Assembly (NCBI GenBank): GCA_021234155.1
Contig: JAJEKV010000298.1
Span: 248,001-312,000 of the forward strand
Reading direction: 5' to 3'
Length of the DNA stretch: 64,000 nucleotides
Source: Isoetes taiwanensis
Taxonomy: Eukaryota > Streptophyta > Lycopodiopsida > Isoetales > Isoetaceae
Part shown: positions 11,440 through 22,012 of the stretch, piece after piece
How positions within the stretch are numbered: the stretch's first letter is position 1
Layout: every line of letters begins with the position of its first letter
The notes under the pieces: model-generated
Databases searched by the model: none
Told to the model about the DNA's origin: nothing
The model's input: the letters and a program-made list of their open reading frames with translations, nothing else
Program-made: the position numbers and the translations under genes

Positions 11440-12085
11440 ATAGTCGAGGTGACCCTAGACGATATGAAAGATCCAAAAAGGTGATAACCGGGGAAACAAT
11501 GACCATAAAACCTAAATATGCGTGCAAAATACCAAATTTATAGAGCAAAAAATAAAAAATAACCATAGGGACGTTATAACCAATCATATGCCCAAGGAGA
11601 GAGCAAACTAAAGGTGAAAGCAATCATATGAAGAGATCCTAAAGGTGATGCTGGGGAAACAATGACCATAAAACCGGACATATGCAAGCAAACTATCAAA
11701 TTTATAGAGCAAAAATTAAAATAACCATGGGGTTGTTATAACCAATCATATGCCCAAGGAGAGAGCAAACTAAAGGTGAAAGCAATCATATGACGATCCT
11801 AAAAGTGATACTAGGGAAACAATGACCATAAAACTGGAAATATGCAAGCAAAATACCAAATTTATAGAGCAAAAAATAAAACAACCATGGGGTCGTTATA
11901 ACCAATCATATGCCCAAGGAGAGAGCAAACTAAAGGTGAAAGCAATCATATGAAAGATCCTAAAGGTGATACTAATGACCATAAACCGGAAATATGCAAG
12001 CAAAATACCAAATTTATAGAGCAAAAATAAAATAATCATGGGGTCGCTATAACCAATCATATGCCCAAGGAGAGAGCAAACTAGA
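11440..12085 (-). repeat. Four-copy 160-bp tandem repeat in the DIRS leader
   Basis: The block CAATCATATGCCCAAGGAG recurs at about 11581, 11743, 11903 and 12054, spaced 150-162 bp, with the rest of each unit also conserved. On the element strand it lies between the 5' terminal repeat and gag, in the untranslated leader. The same array is present in units 2 and 3. Confidence 0.8.
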
Positions 12086-13333
12086 GCCCATATAACAAAA
12101 AACGGACGACTACTACCGAACAAACATCATAAAGAACCCCTAGGAACAAGGGGTAATCACAAAATCATAGAGCTATCCAACGAACCTTGAAACGGAAAAA
12201 ACTCAAAAACAAACTTGAGAGAAGAGGAGAAGATAGGCAACGTCCAACGACAAAAAAGAGGAGCTAACGCCAGGAGAACCCGGTCTGGGCATCCCCGTAA
12301 AACAGGGGATCGAACCTGGTATCCCCCCATTAAAAGAAGGCGAGTATGGTGGGCGGCGGCGTGCCTAAACAATAAAAAACAGTAACCCTAAACAAACAAA
12401 AAAAAGGGGGTCGAAACCGAGGTGGTGATCGAGCTATAAAGCGCAAATAAAAAAAGAACAGAGGTAGAGAATCGGGCCGATAATAGAAAAGAGAACGAAC
12501 CGGCCCAGATTGAAGAAAATTTATCTTGAAGAATCGGCCCAAGGGAGAAAAGAACGTAACCGCCTATCTATGGTACACCCGAAGAAATTGATTAAATCTC
12601 TACTTAGCAGCGAATCAACCAGCCGATCGGACTGTGCCAGATCCGGCTCGATGCCCCAATCGCCAATCAATCCGGCAGACGGCAAACCGGGGCGATCTTG
12701 CTCGCTGTCGCGGGCTTATCAAACCAAAGGGATTTACTAAAAAATGCAGCCTGGTAATCGAACCAACAAACACGATAGGGATAATCGGCCGAACATAGGA
12801 AAAAGGAGGAGCTTAATCTAAGGATCTCAGGAAGCCATAACGCCCCGGCCGATTTATGCCGACGGACAAAACAGACGGTTGATGCCCCATCGCTAATCGA
12901 TCCGCGACGGCAAAACCGGGCAAAGTTTGCCCAAGCTGGCCGAGGGCCGATCAAACCAACAAAACAACCAGAGGAAACCGATCAAACCAACAAAAACAAA
13001 CGTAATAAACCGAAGAATAAACCGACAGAGAAAGAAACCACATAACGTAAAACGGTTCAATGCATAAAACCGGATAAAGCACCACGAGACTAACCAAGAC
13101 CGCCGCCGAAACTCACTTACTCGCAAAGATCCACGAGCGTGGCACATGGATTCAAGCAAAGGGAGAGATTAAACCGGTGAAAGAAAATAATGTGACTTAC
13201 CTTAGAGGATGCAAAGAACCGGACGCGGGAAGCGGTGTAGGGATGAAGAGCTTATCAGGCGCACCACCACAAGCTCGTCTTGGTGTGGATGAAGCTTGTC
13301 TTGGTGTGGATGGCTCTGGCTGGCGTGGGGTGC

Positions 13334-13488
13334 TGGGAAGCTAGGTAGAGGTGCAAGCGACCAAAGCAAAGCCCAAGAGAACGCCGATGGCCAATAATGT
13401 GGAAAACTGATCTATAAGTAGGAGGGCGAGGAGATGGGGCGCCCCATCCAGGAATGACGCCCTATTGCTATCGCGAATAGAACCGCGG
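13334..13488 (-). repeat. DIRS terminal split repeat X (5' end of element)
   Basis: About 155 bp starting GGGAAGCTAGGTAGAGGTGC, nearly identical to 6312-6468. It ends in the arm AATAGAACCG. Beyond about 13488 the sequence is the BTB upstream region, the same in all three units. Confidence 0.8.
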
Positions 13489-13501
13489 GCATAAGTTTGC
13501 A

Positions 13502-13508
13502 TATAAAA
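13502..13508 (+). promoter_or_regulatory. Possible TATA box upstream of the BTB gene
   Basis: TATAAAA lies about 350 bp before the BTB start codon and only some 14 bp from the end of the DIRS element. It is kept in all three units (near 28522 and 43629). This is a sequence match only; the transcription start is unknown. Confidence 0.3.
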
Positions 13509-13857
13509 ACAATCTCAACCGTGATTGTTTGACGAGATGTAGATCTCCAGGAACTATTCACTCATCTAGATGCATCCAAAATCGTCCAAAAGGCATATCT
13601 TGTGGACTATACTAATTCCTCACCCCACCCTAGGGCTTGCCCTTCAAGAATGAAATAGCAGTAACCAGTAGTATGATTAACTAATTCTCCCCTAAAAAAC
13701 CATTTTGGATTTATCCATTTAGATGTAGTCTCGATCTGCTGCAAACGACTTTATTCAAGTCGTCCGCTTCAAATGAACTGCATGCAAATTCAAATTCTCG
13801 ATTTGGGTACATGCAAATCAGATCAAAATCTAGAACCCAAAACTAGAAAAGGTTGGC

Positions 13858-14637
13858 ATGTCCATAAAAAATAGGCCTTTAATTTCTATTGTTAGGCCCG
13901 GAAAAGCATTTCTCTTTACGGCAAAAATGAATCGGAGGGCAGTATCTTCTTGCACAACGTCCAGAAAGTCTGAACAGGATGAATTTTCTACTTTAAATGC
14001 GGATCTCAGTGCAGATGTAGAAAAAAGAGCTCGGGAATTCTTAGAACTGGAACCCCTTTTTACAGATTTTGAAATTGAAACAGCAGATGGGAGCATTATT
14101 CAGGCAAATAGAGTCGTATTGGTGAACAGATCCCCTGTTTTTGCAGCAATGCTTCATCAGGAAATGGAAGAGAAAAAATTAGGAAGAATGAAGCTGTTAG
14201 ACGAAGACCCAATATCGGTGAAATCGTTTATATCTTTTCTGTATAAAGGAAAGATTTGCATGCAAGAAATGGAGCAGAATTGCAAGTCCCTTTTGAAGCT
14301 TGCTAACAAATACGGTGTTCAATTAATGAAGAGTGCATGCGAGGGATTTCTTTCCTGTAAGATAAATGATGATAACGTCTTAGAATTGCTGGAGCTTGCC
14401 AATGCAGCGAATGCAGACTGCTTGAAAGAATTTGCCTTACAGTACTTTGCAGTGCAACTCAAGAGGATCATGGAGAAACCACATTTTAACGAGCTAAAAG
14501 AGACTGATCCTAATTTTGTCATCAACATCTTTCACCAGATTTTGACAAGGCCAGACATCACTATTGGAATTCCCTATGATGTTCGGAAGATCAAATCTTT
14601 TGGGTCGCAACTATTCAAGCATGTCATTCTGGACTAG
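13858..14637 (+). CDS. BTB/POZ domain protein (unit 1, intact)
   Basis: An open frame of 259 codons. Residues 1-65 are a basic, Ser-rich leader. Residues about 68-165 form a BTB/POZ domain: FTDFEIETADGSIIQANRVV, then SPVFAAMLHQEMEE and the FISFLYKGKI helix. Residues about 170-230 look like a BACK-type helical region. Plant proteins of this shape usually act as substrate adaptors for Cullin-3 ubiquitin ligases, but no substrate-binding domain (MATH, Kelch or NPH3) is present, so the partner is unknown. The start at 13858 is the first Met; Met24 (13927) is an alternative. The gene converges on the SRPBCC gene. It is the only one of three copies with an uninterrupted frame. Confidence 0.8.
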   Translation: MSIKNRPLISIVRPGKAFLFTAKMNRRAVSSCTTSRKSEQDEFSTLNADLSADVEKRAREFLELEPLFTDFEIETADGSIIQANRVVLVNRSPVFAAMLHQEMEEKKLGRMKLLDEDPISVKSFISFLYKGKICMQEMEQNCKSLLKLANKYGVQLMKSACEGFLSCKINDDNVLELLELANAANADCLKEFALQYFAVQLKRIMEKPHFNELKETDPNFVINIFHQILTRPDITIGIPYDVRKIKSFGSQLFKHVILD

Positions 14638-15235
14638 GTACAAGCCATCTTCATTTTATGTTTTAATCTGTGAATCTGGTTTTATTCCAATCGAGGATTA
14701 AAACTGTATTCATTATTATAGAATTGTTCTTGTTCTTCTACTGATGTTTACTTTGTTGATTATTTTCTACGTTCAGTATGACACGCTCGTTTCCAAAAGT
14801 ATCTCAAGGTACAAATTCTATATGCTGTGAAACAGGTTACTAAACACATTCTAACAGTTTCTAAGTCCATAAGTTTCTTGTGTGGGTTGCAGAACGCACT
14901 CTTTTTCAATTAGAATGGGCTTCTTGTTTCTGCTGGTCAAAGGAAAATGGCTTAAAAGATCAAAGCAGAATTTTGACTTTGAGCACTCTGGTTCTTGCCT
15001 TATGCAAGAACATATTGTCGTGATGGCTGTCATTACTCATTTATTTTGGGATCTAGACCCCTCACTCGACCATGATCAATTTTATAATCCTTTACTTATT
15101 GGTAGTATTGATACTGTTTTCATTCATCTCTCAATGCTAAAACTGCATCATGCTCGAGAACACCGCAGACGCATCAAGGATCACTTATCATACTGTTGTA
15201 TGCTATACAATAATATACATGGATGACTCTCAAAA
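14638..15235. other. Intergenic between two convergent genes
   Basis: Holds the 3' flanks of the BTB gene and the SRPBCC gene. An open frame of 114 codons (14882-15226) shows no family and overlaps this flank, so it is not called. No polyadenylation signal stands out. Confidence 0.5.
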
Positions 15236-16707
15236 CTACAATCTAAATTTTGAAAGAGCCGCATCACGAATAGAAATTAAATTTCGTTGGATCTCTCGTG
15301 CCAATATACCTTCTACCAATCCTACAGGTAGCCAAAGTTTTGGTTGCACATCAACTACATAGGACAAACATGTTTCTGTGTTTGTAAATGTTGCATCCAT
15401 CTTCGGCTGCAAAACAAAATCAAAGCAGCAATTACCAACCAGAAATGCCTCGGAGGTAAAAAAATAATCAAATAACCTATTAATAATAAGTTGATAGCCA
15501 GAAATGCATTAATAAGCTGATAGCCAGAAATGCATTATAAGCAGAAGGAATTGGGTTACAAGATCTGTAGTTGAGATGCTTGCTGAAAGGGATAGTTGCT
15601 TGTTTAGGAGACACCCAAGAAATTCAGGTGAGAGAGATTATGTAGCTGCAATTGGTAATTTTATTCTGTGGACTATGAAGAATAGCTCTTTAGTTATAGT
15701 TTCCTGTTGCTCATGTTATAGTGGATGGAAAGCTAGTAGAGCTCCCAAACTTCCCACTATGTCTCTCCTTCACCAAACAAATCAATTATTTTATAGTGCA
15801 TTCCAGGGTAATGCTGAATATAGCTGGTAATTATCATGAGCTGTATTGCTACATGTAAAACCAAACTTTCTCCATGGCTTGCACTTCAAATGTATATCTA
15901 ATCAAAGTATACTACTAATTATTATTGTGTACGAATACATGCTGCAAATTCCTTATCATCAGTTAACAAAAGGAAGAATGTTGTCACATTCTACATTCTC
16001 AGCTCTTAATGCGTTCAATAGAATTCGTCAAGGTCAGTCACCAAGAAGAAAGATTGGGATGCTTAATCAGATTTGGCTAATTTTAATGCCAATCCAACTT
16101 ATACTGTAATGGGATCCATGGCACCCCATTGCCATTCCAATGATGTTGCATAATATAGATTGAAAATGTTCCTTTGATTGTGACCTACTGTCTTAAAAAC
16201 ATACTATTGTTTTGGCAAAAAGAAAACCTTTAACATACCTGTTCCAGACGCCAAGACCCCTTGAATATTTCAAAATCCCCTTCCATCATCTCAAAGTTGA
16301 TGGCACAATGTGTCTTATCATTTAATGCCTCTAGAGGAATCTCTGTTACGTTTACAATTCCCTTTGCTCTAAACTTGATGCCAAGTGCAAGGTTCTGCTC
16401 TCCAATCTAGTAACAATTTCCATCATAATAATGTTACTATCAGATTCCTAGGGTAAAAGAAAAGTTTAAAGCACACCAAGAAACGCGTTCCCCATCCGCC
16501 TTCTTTCCAAAGATCCGACACTCGCAAGGCTCTGAACAAAATTGGTGAGCTTCTCATAACTGTCAAAAGCTCCCAAACGATTTGCAGAGGAGACGCAATC
16601 TTAATGCCAATTAACTTTCTGCAGGGATTTATGACGTCTACTTGGCAGGTCATCAACACCATGACTTGCAGATGACTTTCATTGCTCTCTGCAAATTTTC
16701 TGAACAT
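15236..16707 (-). CDS. SRPBCC (polyketide cyclase/START-like) protein, three 3' exons, 5'-incomplete
   Basis: A spliced gene missed by simple ORF search. The exon ending near 16477 encodes SPLQIVWELLTDYEKLTNFV (read from unit 3; this copy is corrupted after LLT). An intron with GTGTGC donor follows. The exon 16406-16239 begins IGEQNLALGIKF and ends GSWRLEQ, with a CTAG acceptor and a CAG/GTATGT donor. The last exon, 15406-15236, contains LSYVVDVQPKLWLPVGLVEG and ends in TAG. All junctions are phase 0. The order matches plant SRPBCC proteins, many of them plastid-located, which bind hydrophobic ligands or, in the HCF145 group, stabilise plastid RNA. The N-terminal exons and any transit peptide are not visible upstream of about 16707. 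It may be a 5'-truncated copy. Confidence 0.75.
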
Positions 16708-16987
16708 AAAGGAGCTTCATCAACATCACCTACTCTTCAAAGAAGAAAGCTACAAGTTTTTTGCTTCCCATCTGCAGTCAACATATCACAATGCAGCTCT
16801 ACCTTCTCACCTCATGTTTTCTTGATGTTTCAAACTACTAGTGCTGGTCATAACTGTTTGAATTAGTCTTGTGACTAGAAACACTTGTTTTCTCCCCTTC
16901 ATTAGTCTGCTTTCTAATAGCAGAACAATGTATAGTTTTTATTAATTATTGGAAAAATATCTCTTACTCAAAAAAAAAAAAAGAAAA

Positions 16988-17673
16988 AGAATGCACATAT
17001 GAAATCTACCACACACACCATAGCATCTGCGACGCAGATGCATCCTGCCATATCTAGATAGTACATCGTCTAGAACCCCCCCACTGGTAGATTCAACGTA
17101 AGGGAGAAACTACAAGCACATAGAATCCTCGAAGCATCTGGGCTGTTGGTTAACACTTACCACCGTCCCATACCAGTGGCAAATGCAACCTCACCAATCT
17201 CCAAGGAATCCCTTAGATAAGCTAATCCAGTCATCTAGTAGTGTTGGCATAAAATCACGTATATAGATAGCAAGATAATAATACAAGATAACACATGTAT
17301 TCCTGCTAGCTATCAAACATCTTGCACATGACTCCATGTATTAGTAACATGCATAAGTAGTATCAAGTAAAGTGATCATAAAGCAAGGACTGACGGACTG
17401 CAAGAATACACATATAGAATCCACCACACACACCATAGCATTTGCCCCGCATATGCACCCTGCCATATCTAGATAGTACGTCGTCTAGACCCCCTCCCCC
17501 CAACTGGTGAATCCAATACAAGGGAGAAACTACAAATACATAGAATCCTCAGAGCATCTAAACTACTGGTTAACACTTACCATCGTCCCATACCAATGGC
17601 AAATGCAACCTCATCAGTCCCCAAAGAATCCGTTAGATAAGCCAATCCACGCATCTAGTAGTGCTGGCATAAA
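16988..17673. repeat. Two direct copies of a ~270-bp repeat (unit 1)
   Basis: 16988-17257 and 17403-17673 share most of their sequence, from AGAATGCACATATGAAATC to the ATCTAGTAGTGTTGGCATAAAA block. About 145 bp separates them. An A-run at about 16968-16981 directly precedes the first copy. Origin unknown. Confidence 0.75.
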
Positions 17674-17787
17674 ACTCCCTAAGACGAGTACTTACTGCAC
17701 TCATGTAAGTATCAAAGATACAAGCATAGAGCATAGATCCATACTGGATTTGTTGCTTTCACTAGACTATTGATATACACATGATAT

Positions 17788-18619
17788 TGTCCTATACCGA
17801 TACCATCCATCTACCTCACCAACACTCACAAGATTTCGATATGGACAAGCATAAGCTTATCCTTACAGAAGAATAAGTAGAGGCCGTTATTCAGTAGTAG
17901 AGATTGAACTGGCACTGCACTCGTAAAGAGCAGTCAGCAATATGGCTAAGGCTTCCCATACAGAGACACATGGAATCAAGGTAGTATGATCTGCCAATAG
18001 ATGACCATCACACCACCAGACTTATTTAAGGAGGTCTTAATTCTTTATATGCTAAATGCTTAAGGTCTGCATCTAGCACAAATCTTTAGCATGGAACTGA
18101 CAGTCGATTAGTCCATCACCATAAGGCTTACCAAGATTAAGCCCCAAAATGCACTGCAACTTTGCTTATGTCTAGTTCCTTATGCCAATTTCCTTCTCCT
18201 TGCCTCGAGTGCCTCTTTTCTTTTTCATCTAAGGTATTCTCGCTTCGACTCCCTTTGTAACTTGCAACCACCGCTTCTTAACTTGCACCCACTACCTCTT
18301 TATTATGTGCTCCCCGCCAACATGGCAATGCCATATAGCGCTTAATGGCAACATATCGACCGTTTGAAGTGTGTCCGGCAACCCAGTCCATTTTTATCAA
18401 CAGTTACGCTCCTATAAGCAAGCCTTGTTGTTGGTATGCTCCCGATATTTGAGTGCTTACCTTTTCATTATTAAAATAACCTTAAAGGTTATTAATGCCT
18501 TTTGTATTACTTTATAGGTAGAACATTAACCATAGCTTCTACATAAGCCATGTAATGTCTATCATTGTCTCAACCTTACAACCCCACATAGATTCTCAGA
18601 GTTCGAGGCCATATTTCAT
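17788..18619 (-). mobile_element. Ty3/gypsy LTR, larger part (unit 1), cut by LINE
   Basis: In unit 3 the LINE is flanked by a 9-bp duplication, and beyond its tail lie a purine tract and a gypsy integrase end. The sequence left of the LINE is therefore the rest of that LTR. Read on the minus strand the LTR begins TGTCC (58249 in unit 3). The matching end GGACA fits the TGTCC at 17788 on the plus strand. The left boundary is a suggestion from this 5-bp inverted end only. Confidence 0.45.
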
Positions 18620-18980
18620 ACTTCTTGTTATCCCTAGTCTAGGATCCGTTGGTGTCATGCCAGTACTCAACTAGAAGTAATGCAATCATAATTATTTTAA
18701 TGCCAAATTTAACACTGAAATACTTCAGGGAGGATGAGGCGCCAAGGTAAGCGCTAGGTAAGTTTGAATAGATGAACACAGGTGAACAGTAGATCTTGGC
18801 ACGGATGGGACAGATCAAAGGAAATGGTCCGACAGGGGGACCATTGCTCTGCCCAACAGGGGGGCCTCAGCAATAGTGGCCACAGGGACCCAAGGCAGGA
18901 CTGAACCGACAGGAGGTAATCAGAATAGTACGGGCTATGCAGCAGAATGGGCTGCCTTTTTTAATGGGCTGACATGAAAA

Positions 18981-20520
18981 ATGCAACATGAGATGATTGA
19001 CCTGATAAGGACAATATCTAAGGGAAAGGGTGGTCCAGTGGATCTTAAAGAACGGACCTTTTCGCAGAGAGGCTTAATCGGATCATTCCCGACAACCGAT
19101 GGGGCAAAAGAATCCAAACTCGGCTGTGTGGAGGAATACATTGTGCACGATGCAAGCAGAGTTAGTGCAACCAATTCTGGATCGAATCAATGAGGAACAG
19201 AAAGCTCTGCTTAGACATGGGGAAAGAAGGATACACCCAGAATTTAGAGGTATGTCTAAGCTAGCCCATTCTTATATTCTAAATAGATTAAAGGATCCGA
19301 AAGCAAGGTCGTGATTGGGCTGCCTTCGACATGAGGAAGTCAACTTAACCTTTCTCTAAATGAGCTCCTTAAAATAGATAAACAAAGTTGACATTGTGGG
19401 TATGTAATGGCTGGAATTTTTTTATAACGTAATGTGGGAAAATGGATGAAAAACCAGCCGACTAATCCCAAAAACCATGCATGCACAAAGTTCAACCTTC
19501 TTGGAGACTGGATACTTGATCCCAAAGTTATCATGAATCCGCTTACTAAAGATAATTGACACCGGTCAAAGATCCCTTAAAGAAAAATATGAATGGGAGT
19601 GCTCTGGAGGAAAGCTAAAAACAAAAACAAAGGGCTATTCAACAGGAAAGTGAACAGGCCACAGCTTCAAGAAAGAAAATCAGACAAGAATGGAAAAAGA
19701 AAACCCAGGATCTGAAATTGGTCAACCAGTTCAAGGTACTTGTAAGCCCACAAGGCCAGGAAGTGGATATTCAATCCATGGTTCCTATAAGTCCAAGTGG
19801 CCAAGGCAAAATCCAGAACCAAATACTTGCAACCCCGTAGGGATGTGGAGTTGACTCGATCATAACAAAAGAGACCTATAAGACCCGCTTTAAGAATTGG
19901 GATTCCAACCCCAAAGGCTTGTAACTCCAGTAGGCCAGGGAACTTGTTGTGAACAGATCAAGAGACCTTCAAGTCCTTCTAGCCAAGAATTGGGAATGGA
20001 TAAACTCAAAGGGAAGACTAAAGAAGATAAGGGTATCACTATCACACCAGCCCATGTACAGAGAAGAAATACAATAACCATTGAAGAAACTGATCTGCCA
20101 ACAATAAATGAATACCCTGAGTCCTCTGACTCGGATATTTCTGTTGGTGGAACTCTGTACCTAAAGCGAGAGGCCTCAAGAGGGAATATCTCCCTTATGA
20201 CACCAGCCCAGCTGAACTTTAATGATCCACCTGAAATGCATGATGTCTTGATGAAACTAATAGAGGCTGAAGAAAATGAGGGGGAGTTATCAAATCAAGA
20301 GTATAAATTCTTTACTAAGTCCCCAGTGGCCTGCACAGATGACAGTGATATAGGGGGGACAGAGGAAATCAAATTCACAGAAGACAGCTACATTGAGGGA
20401 TCATTTCCTGACAGCCTTGAGTCCCAAAGAGAACAGGAAACTCAGACATCATATGTCCCTTCTACAAGTAGGGAGGAAACAGAGGAGTTTTTCACTCCTC
20501 TTACAACTAAGAAGAAGTAG
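18981..20520 (+). pseudogene. LINE ORF1 (unit 1, frameshifted)
   Basis: Nucleic-acid-binding ORF1 candidate of the LINE. The frame is open at 18981-19193 and 19897-20520 but broken between by several small indels that unit 3 does not share. The C-terminal part is acidic (SSDSDIS and EAEENEGELSN stretches) and ends with a Lys-rich tail, TTKKK, before the stop. A region of about six 15-residue PxGQ repeats is best read in unit 3. I see no RRM or CCHC knuckle. Confidence 0.65.
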
Positions 20521-20574
20521 TGACAGTCCTGCCCTTAATCTGAGGGTTAGAGATTAGATAAAATATCCTGCCTG

Positions 20575-21549
20575 ATGAAAATTATTTCTTGGAATATGAG
20601 AGGTATAAAAGGACCTCTCAAGAGAAAAAGGGCCCTTATTGCCCTTAGAGAATTGAAAGCCAATATTCTTCTCCTCCAAGAACATAGGCTCCCCTCTTTT
20701 GAATCTGAAAGACTTGGAAGTTGGGTGGACCCAAATAGTGACTCAATTTGGACTGCTGCTGATGGAACTCGGGGTGGCACTTACACTATTTGGAGTGGAT
20801 TAAAATATCTATACAGATTCTGTCACAACTTGGGAAGATGGACAGTTGTGGTTCTTGAAATAGAAGGGAAACCAACTGCTATTCTTAATGTATATGCTTC
20901 TACAGATCCAACAGAAAGAGCAATTCAATGGACTCAAACGAATGAATGGATATCTAGAAATAGGCATATCCCAAACCTATTGCTAGCAGGAGACTTCAAT
21001 AACACTCCCAGCTGGGATCAGAAGCTGGGTAGAAGAATTAACATGAATAGGAAAGAGAAAACTGCTTGGGACCAATTTATGGTGCATTTCTGCCACATCC
21101 CACCTTCCTCCTCTAATGTCTATTCTTGGAGCAACAAAAGAAAAGGTGATAATAGAACTTATTGTTTGCTGGACAGATACTATATCTGCAACAAATCCCT
21201 GCCCTCATGGGATAATATGATTGTATCTAGTGATATTAGTTCATCAATATCTGACCACTTCCCACAGATATTAGAGAACTCAGATAGCTCCTCTAAGGGG
21301 GGCTCTAATATCCCTTTCAAATTGAACACTGAACTGCTGAAGATGAAATCTTTCTGCACTGCTTTCCAGGAGTTCTACAACAGTCTCCCTAAAGTCCATA
21401 GCAATTCATTCTTCAGTAAGATGAAGCAGGCCAAAGGTTGGATTAAATCATGGGGCAGAGAATGGTTCAGGAAAAGGAACATTAGGGTTTTTTTGAGATT
21501 AAAAAAGGGCCTTCAAAACATGCCAACTAAGCCAAATGAAGATAAATGA
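20575..21549 (+). pseudogene. LINE ORF2 endonuclease domain (unit 1)
   Basis: A 324-codon frame with an apurinic/apyrimidinic-type endonuclease that nicks target DNA for target-primed reverse transcription. Motifs in order: ISWNMRGI (residues 4-11), LLLQEHRL (the metal-binding Glu), LNVYAS, LLAGDFNNTP, and SISDHFPQI near residue 227 with the catalytic Asp-His pair. All are intact, making this the best-preserved endonuclease of the three. The last ~22 codons read into the inserted foldback element (from 21480), which ends the frame, so ORF2 is disrupted. The start lies 54 bp after the ORF1 stop. Confidence 0.8.
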
Positions 21550-22012
21550 ACTACCAATCGAAATCGAGTCGACGGGTCCGGGCCAAGAATGGTTAGGACT
21601 AACTCATCGATCATATTTTATAGCATAGCTATTGATAGAAAAGTCCAAATGAGCTCTCGTTTAGTGCAATAGATAGATCTCGTTGAGATCTTTCCAATCT
21701 TAGGTGATTTGCACATATTTTAACCACTTATGATTGTCAAAACTGCAAAAAATATGGTTTTTACCATTTTTTACTATCCTACGGGGCTAAAAGATATGCA
21801 AAACCACCCAAGGTTGGAAAGATCTATTGCACCAAACAAGAGCTCATTTGGACTTTTCTATCAACATTTATGCTAGAAAATGTGATCCAGTGAGTTAGTT
21901 ATAACTGCTTTTGGCCGATCGGATTACCGCCTGCTTTTCTCGATTGGTAGTTCATATAGCTTAGTCAGCAGTTCTTAGAAGGCCCTTTTATGATCTCAAA
22001 AAATCCCTAATG
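21480..22012. mobile_element. Foldback MITE inserted in LINE ORF2 (unit 1)
   Basis: 533 bp absent from the same site in unit 3 (51631). The ends are inverted copies: CATTAGGG...TTTGAGAT...GGGCCTTC on the left and GAAGGCCC...ATCTCAAA...CCCTAATG on the right. The inverted repeat continues inward for about 230 bp per arm (for example TTGATAGAAAAGTCCAAATGAGCTC on the left pairs with GAGCTCATTTGGACTTTTC on the right), so nearly the whole insert can fold on itself. No coding frame. The joins show no target-site duplication. Confidence 0.85.

Larger units (their letters stand above)
5685..13488 (-). mobile_element. DIRS/PAT-like tyrosine-recombinase retrotransposon, full length, frameshifted
   Basis: A 7.8-kb element read on the minus strand. 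Domain order is gag with a zinc knuckle, reverse transcriptase, RNase H, tyrosine recombinase; there is no LTR pair, integrase or protease. Its repeats have the split-direct-repeat layout of PAT-type elements: a 155-bp repeat X at the 5' end (13488-13334), the ORFs, then internal Y+X (6504-6312), about 590 bp, and a terminal 36-bp Y (5720-5685). Y+X in the interior is the sequence that joining the two termini would create, as expected for an element replicating through a circle. Frameshifts interrupt every ORF; some are probably sequencing errors, since copies in units 2 and 3 differ in frame. The right end abuts the 5' region of the BTB gene. Confidence 0.85.

Noticed and set aside
12280-12350. 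GGTTCGATCCC, a tRNA B-box/T-arm-like sequence on the minus strand
   Set aside because: The T-arm resemblance is good in unit 2 (27345-27375), but no D arm, anticodon arm or acceptor pairing could be found. It is inside the DIRS leader and is not a tRNA gene.
14882-15226. 114-codon open frame downstream of the BTB gene
   Set aside because: No family resemblance. It lies in the shared 3' flank of two convergent genes and is kept across units only because the units are near-identical.
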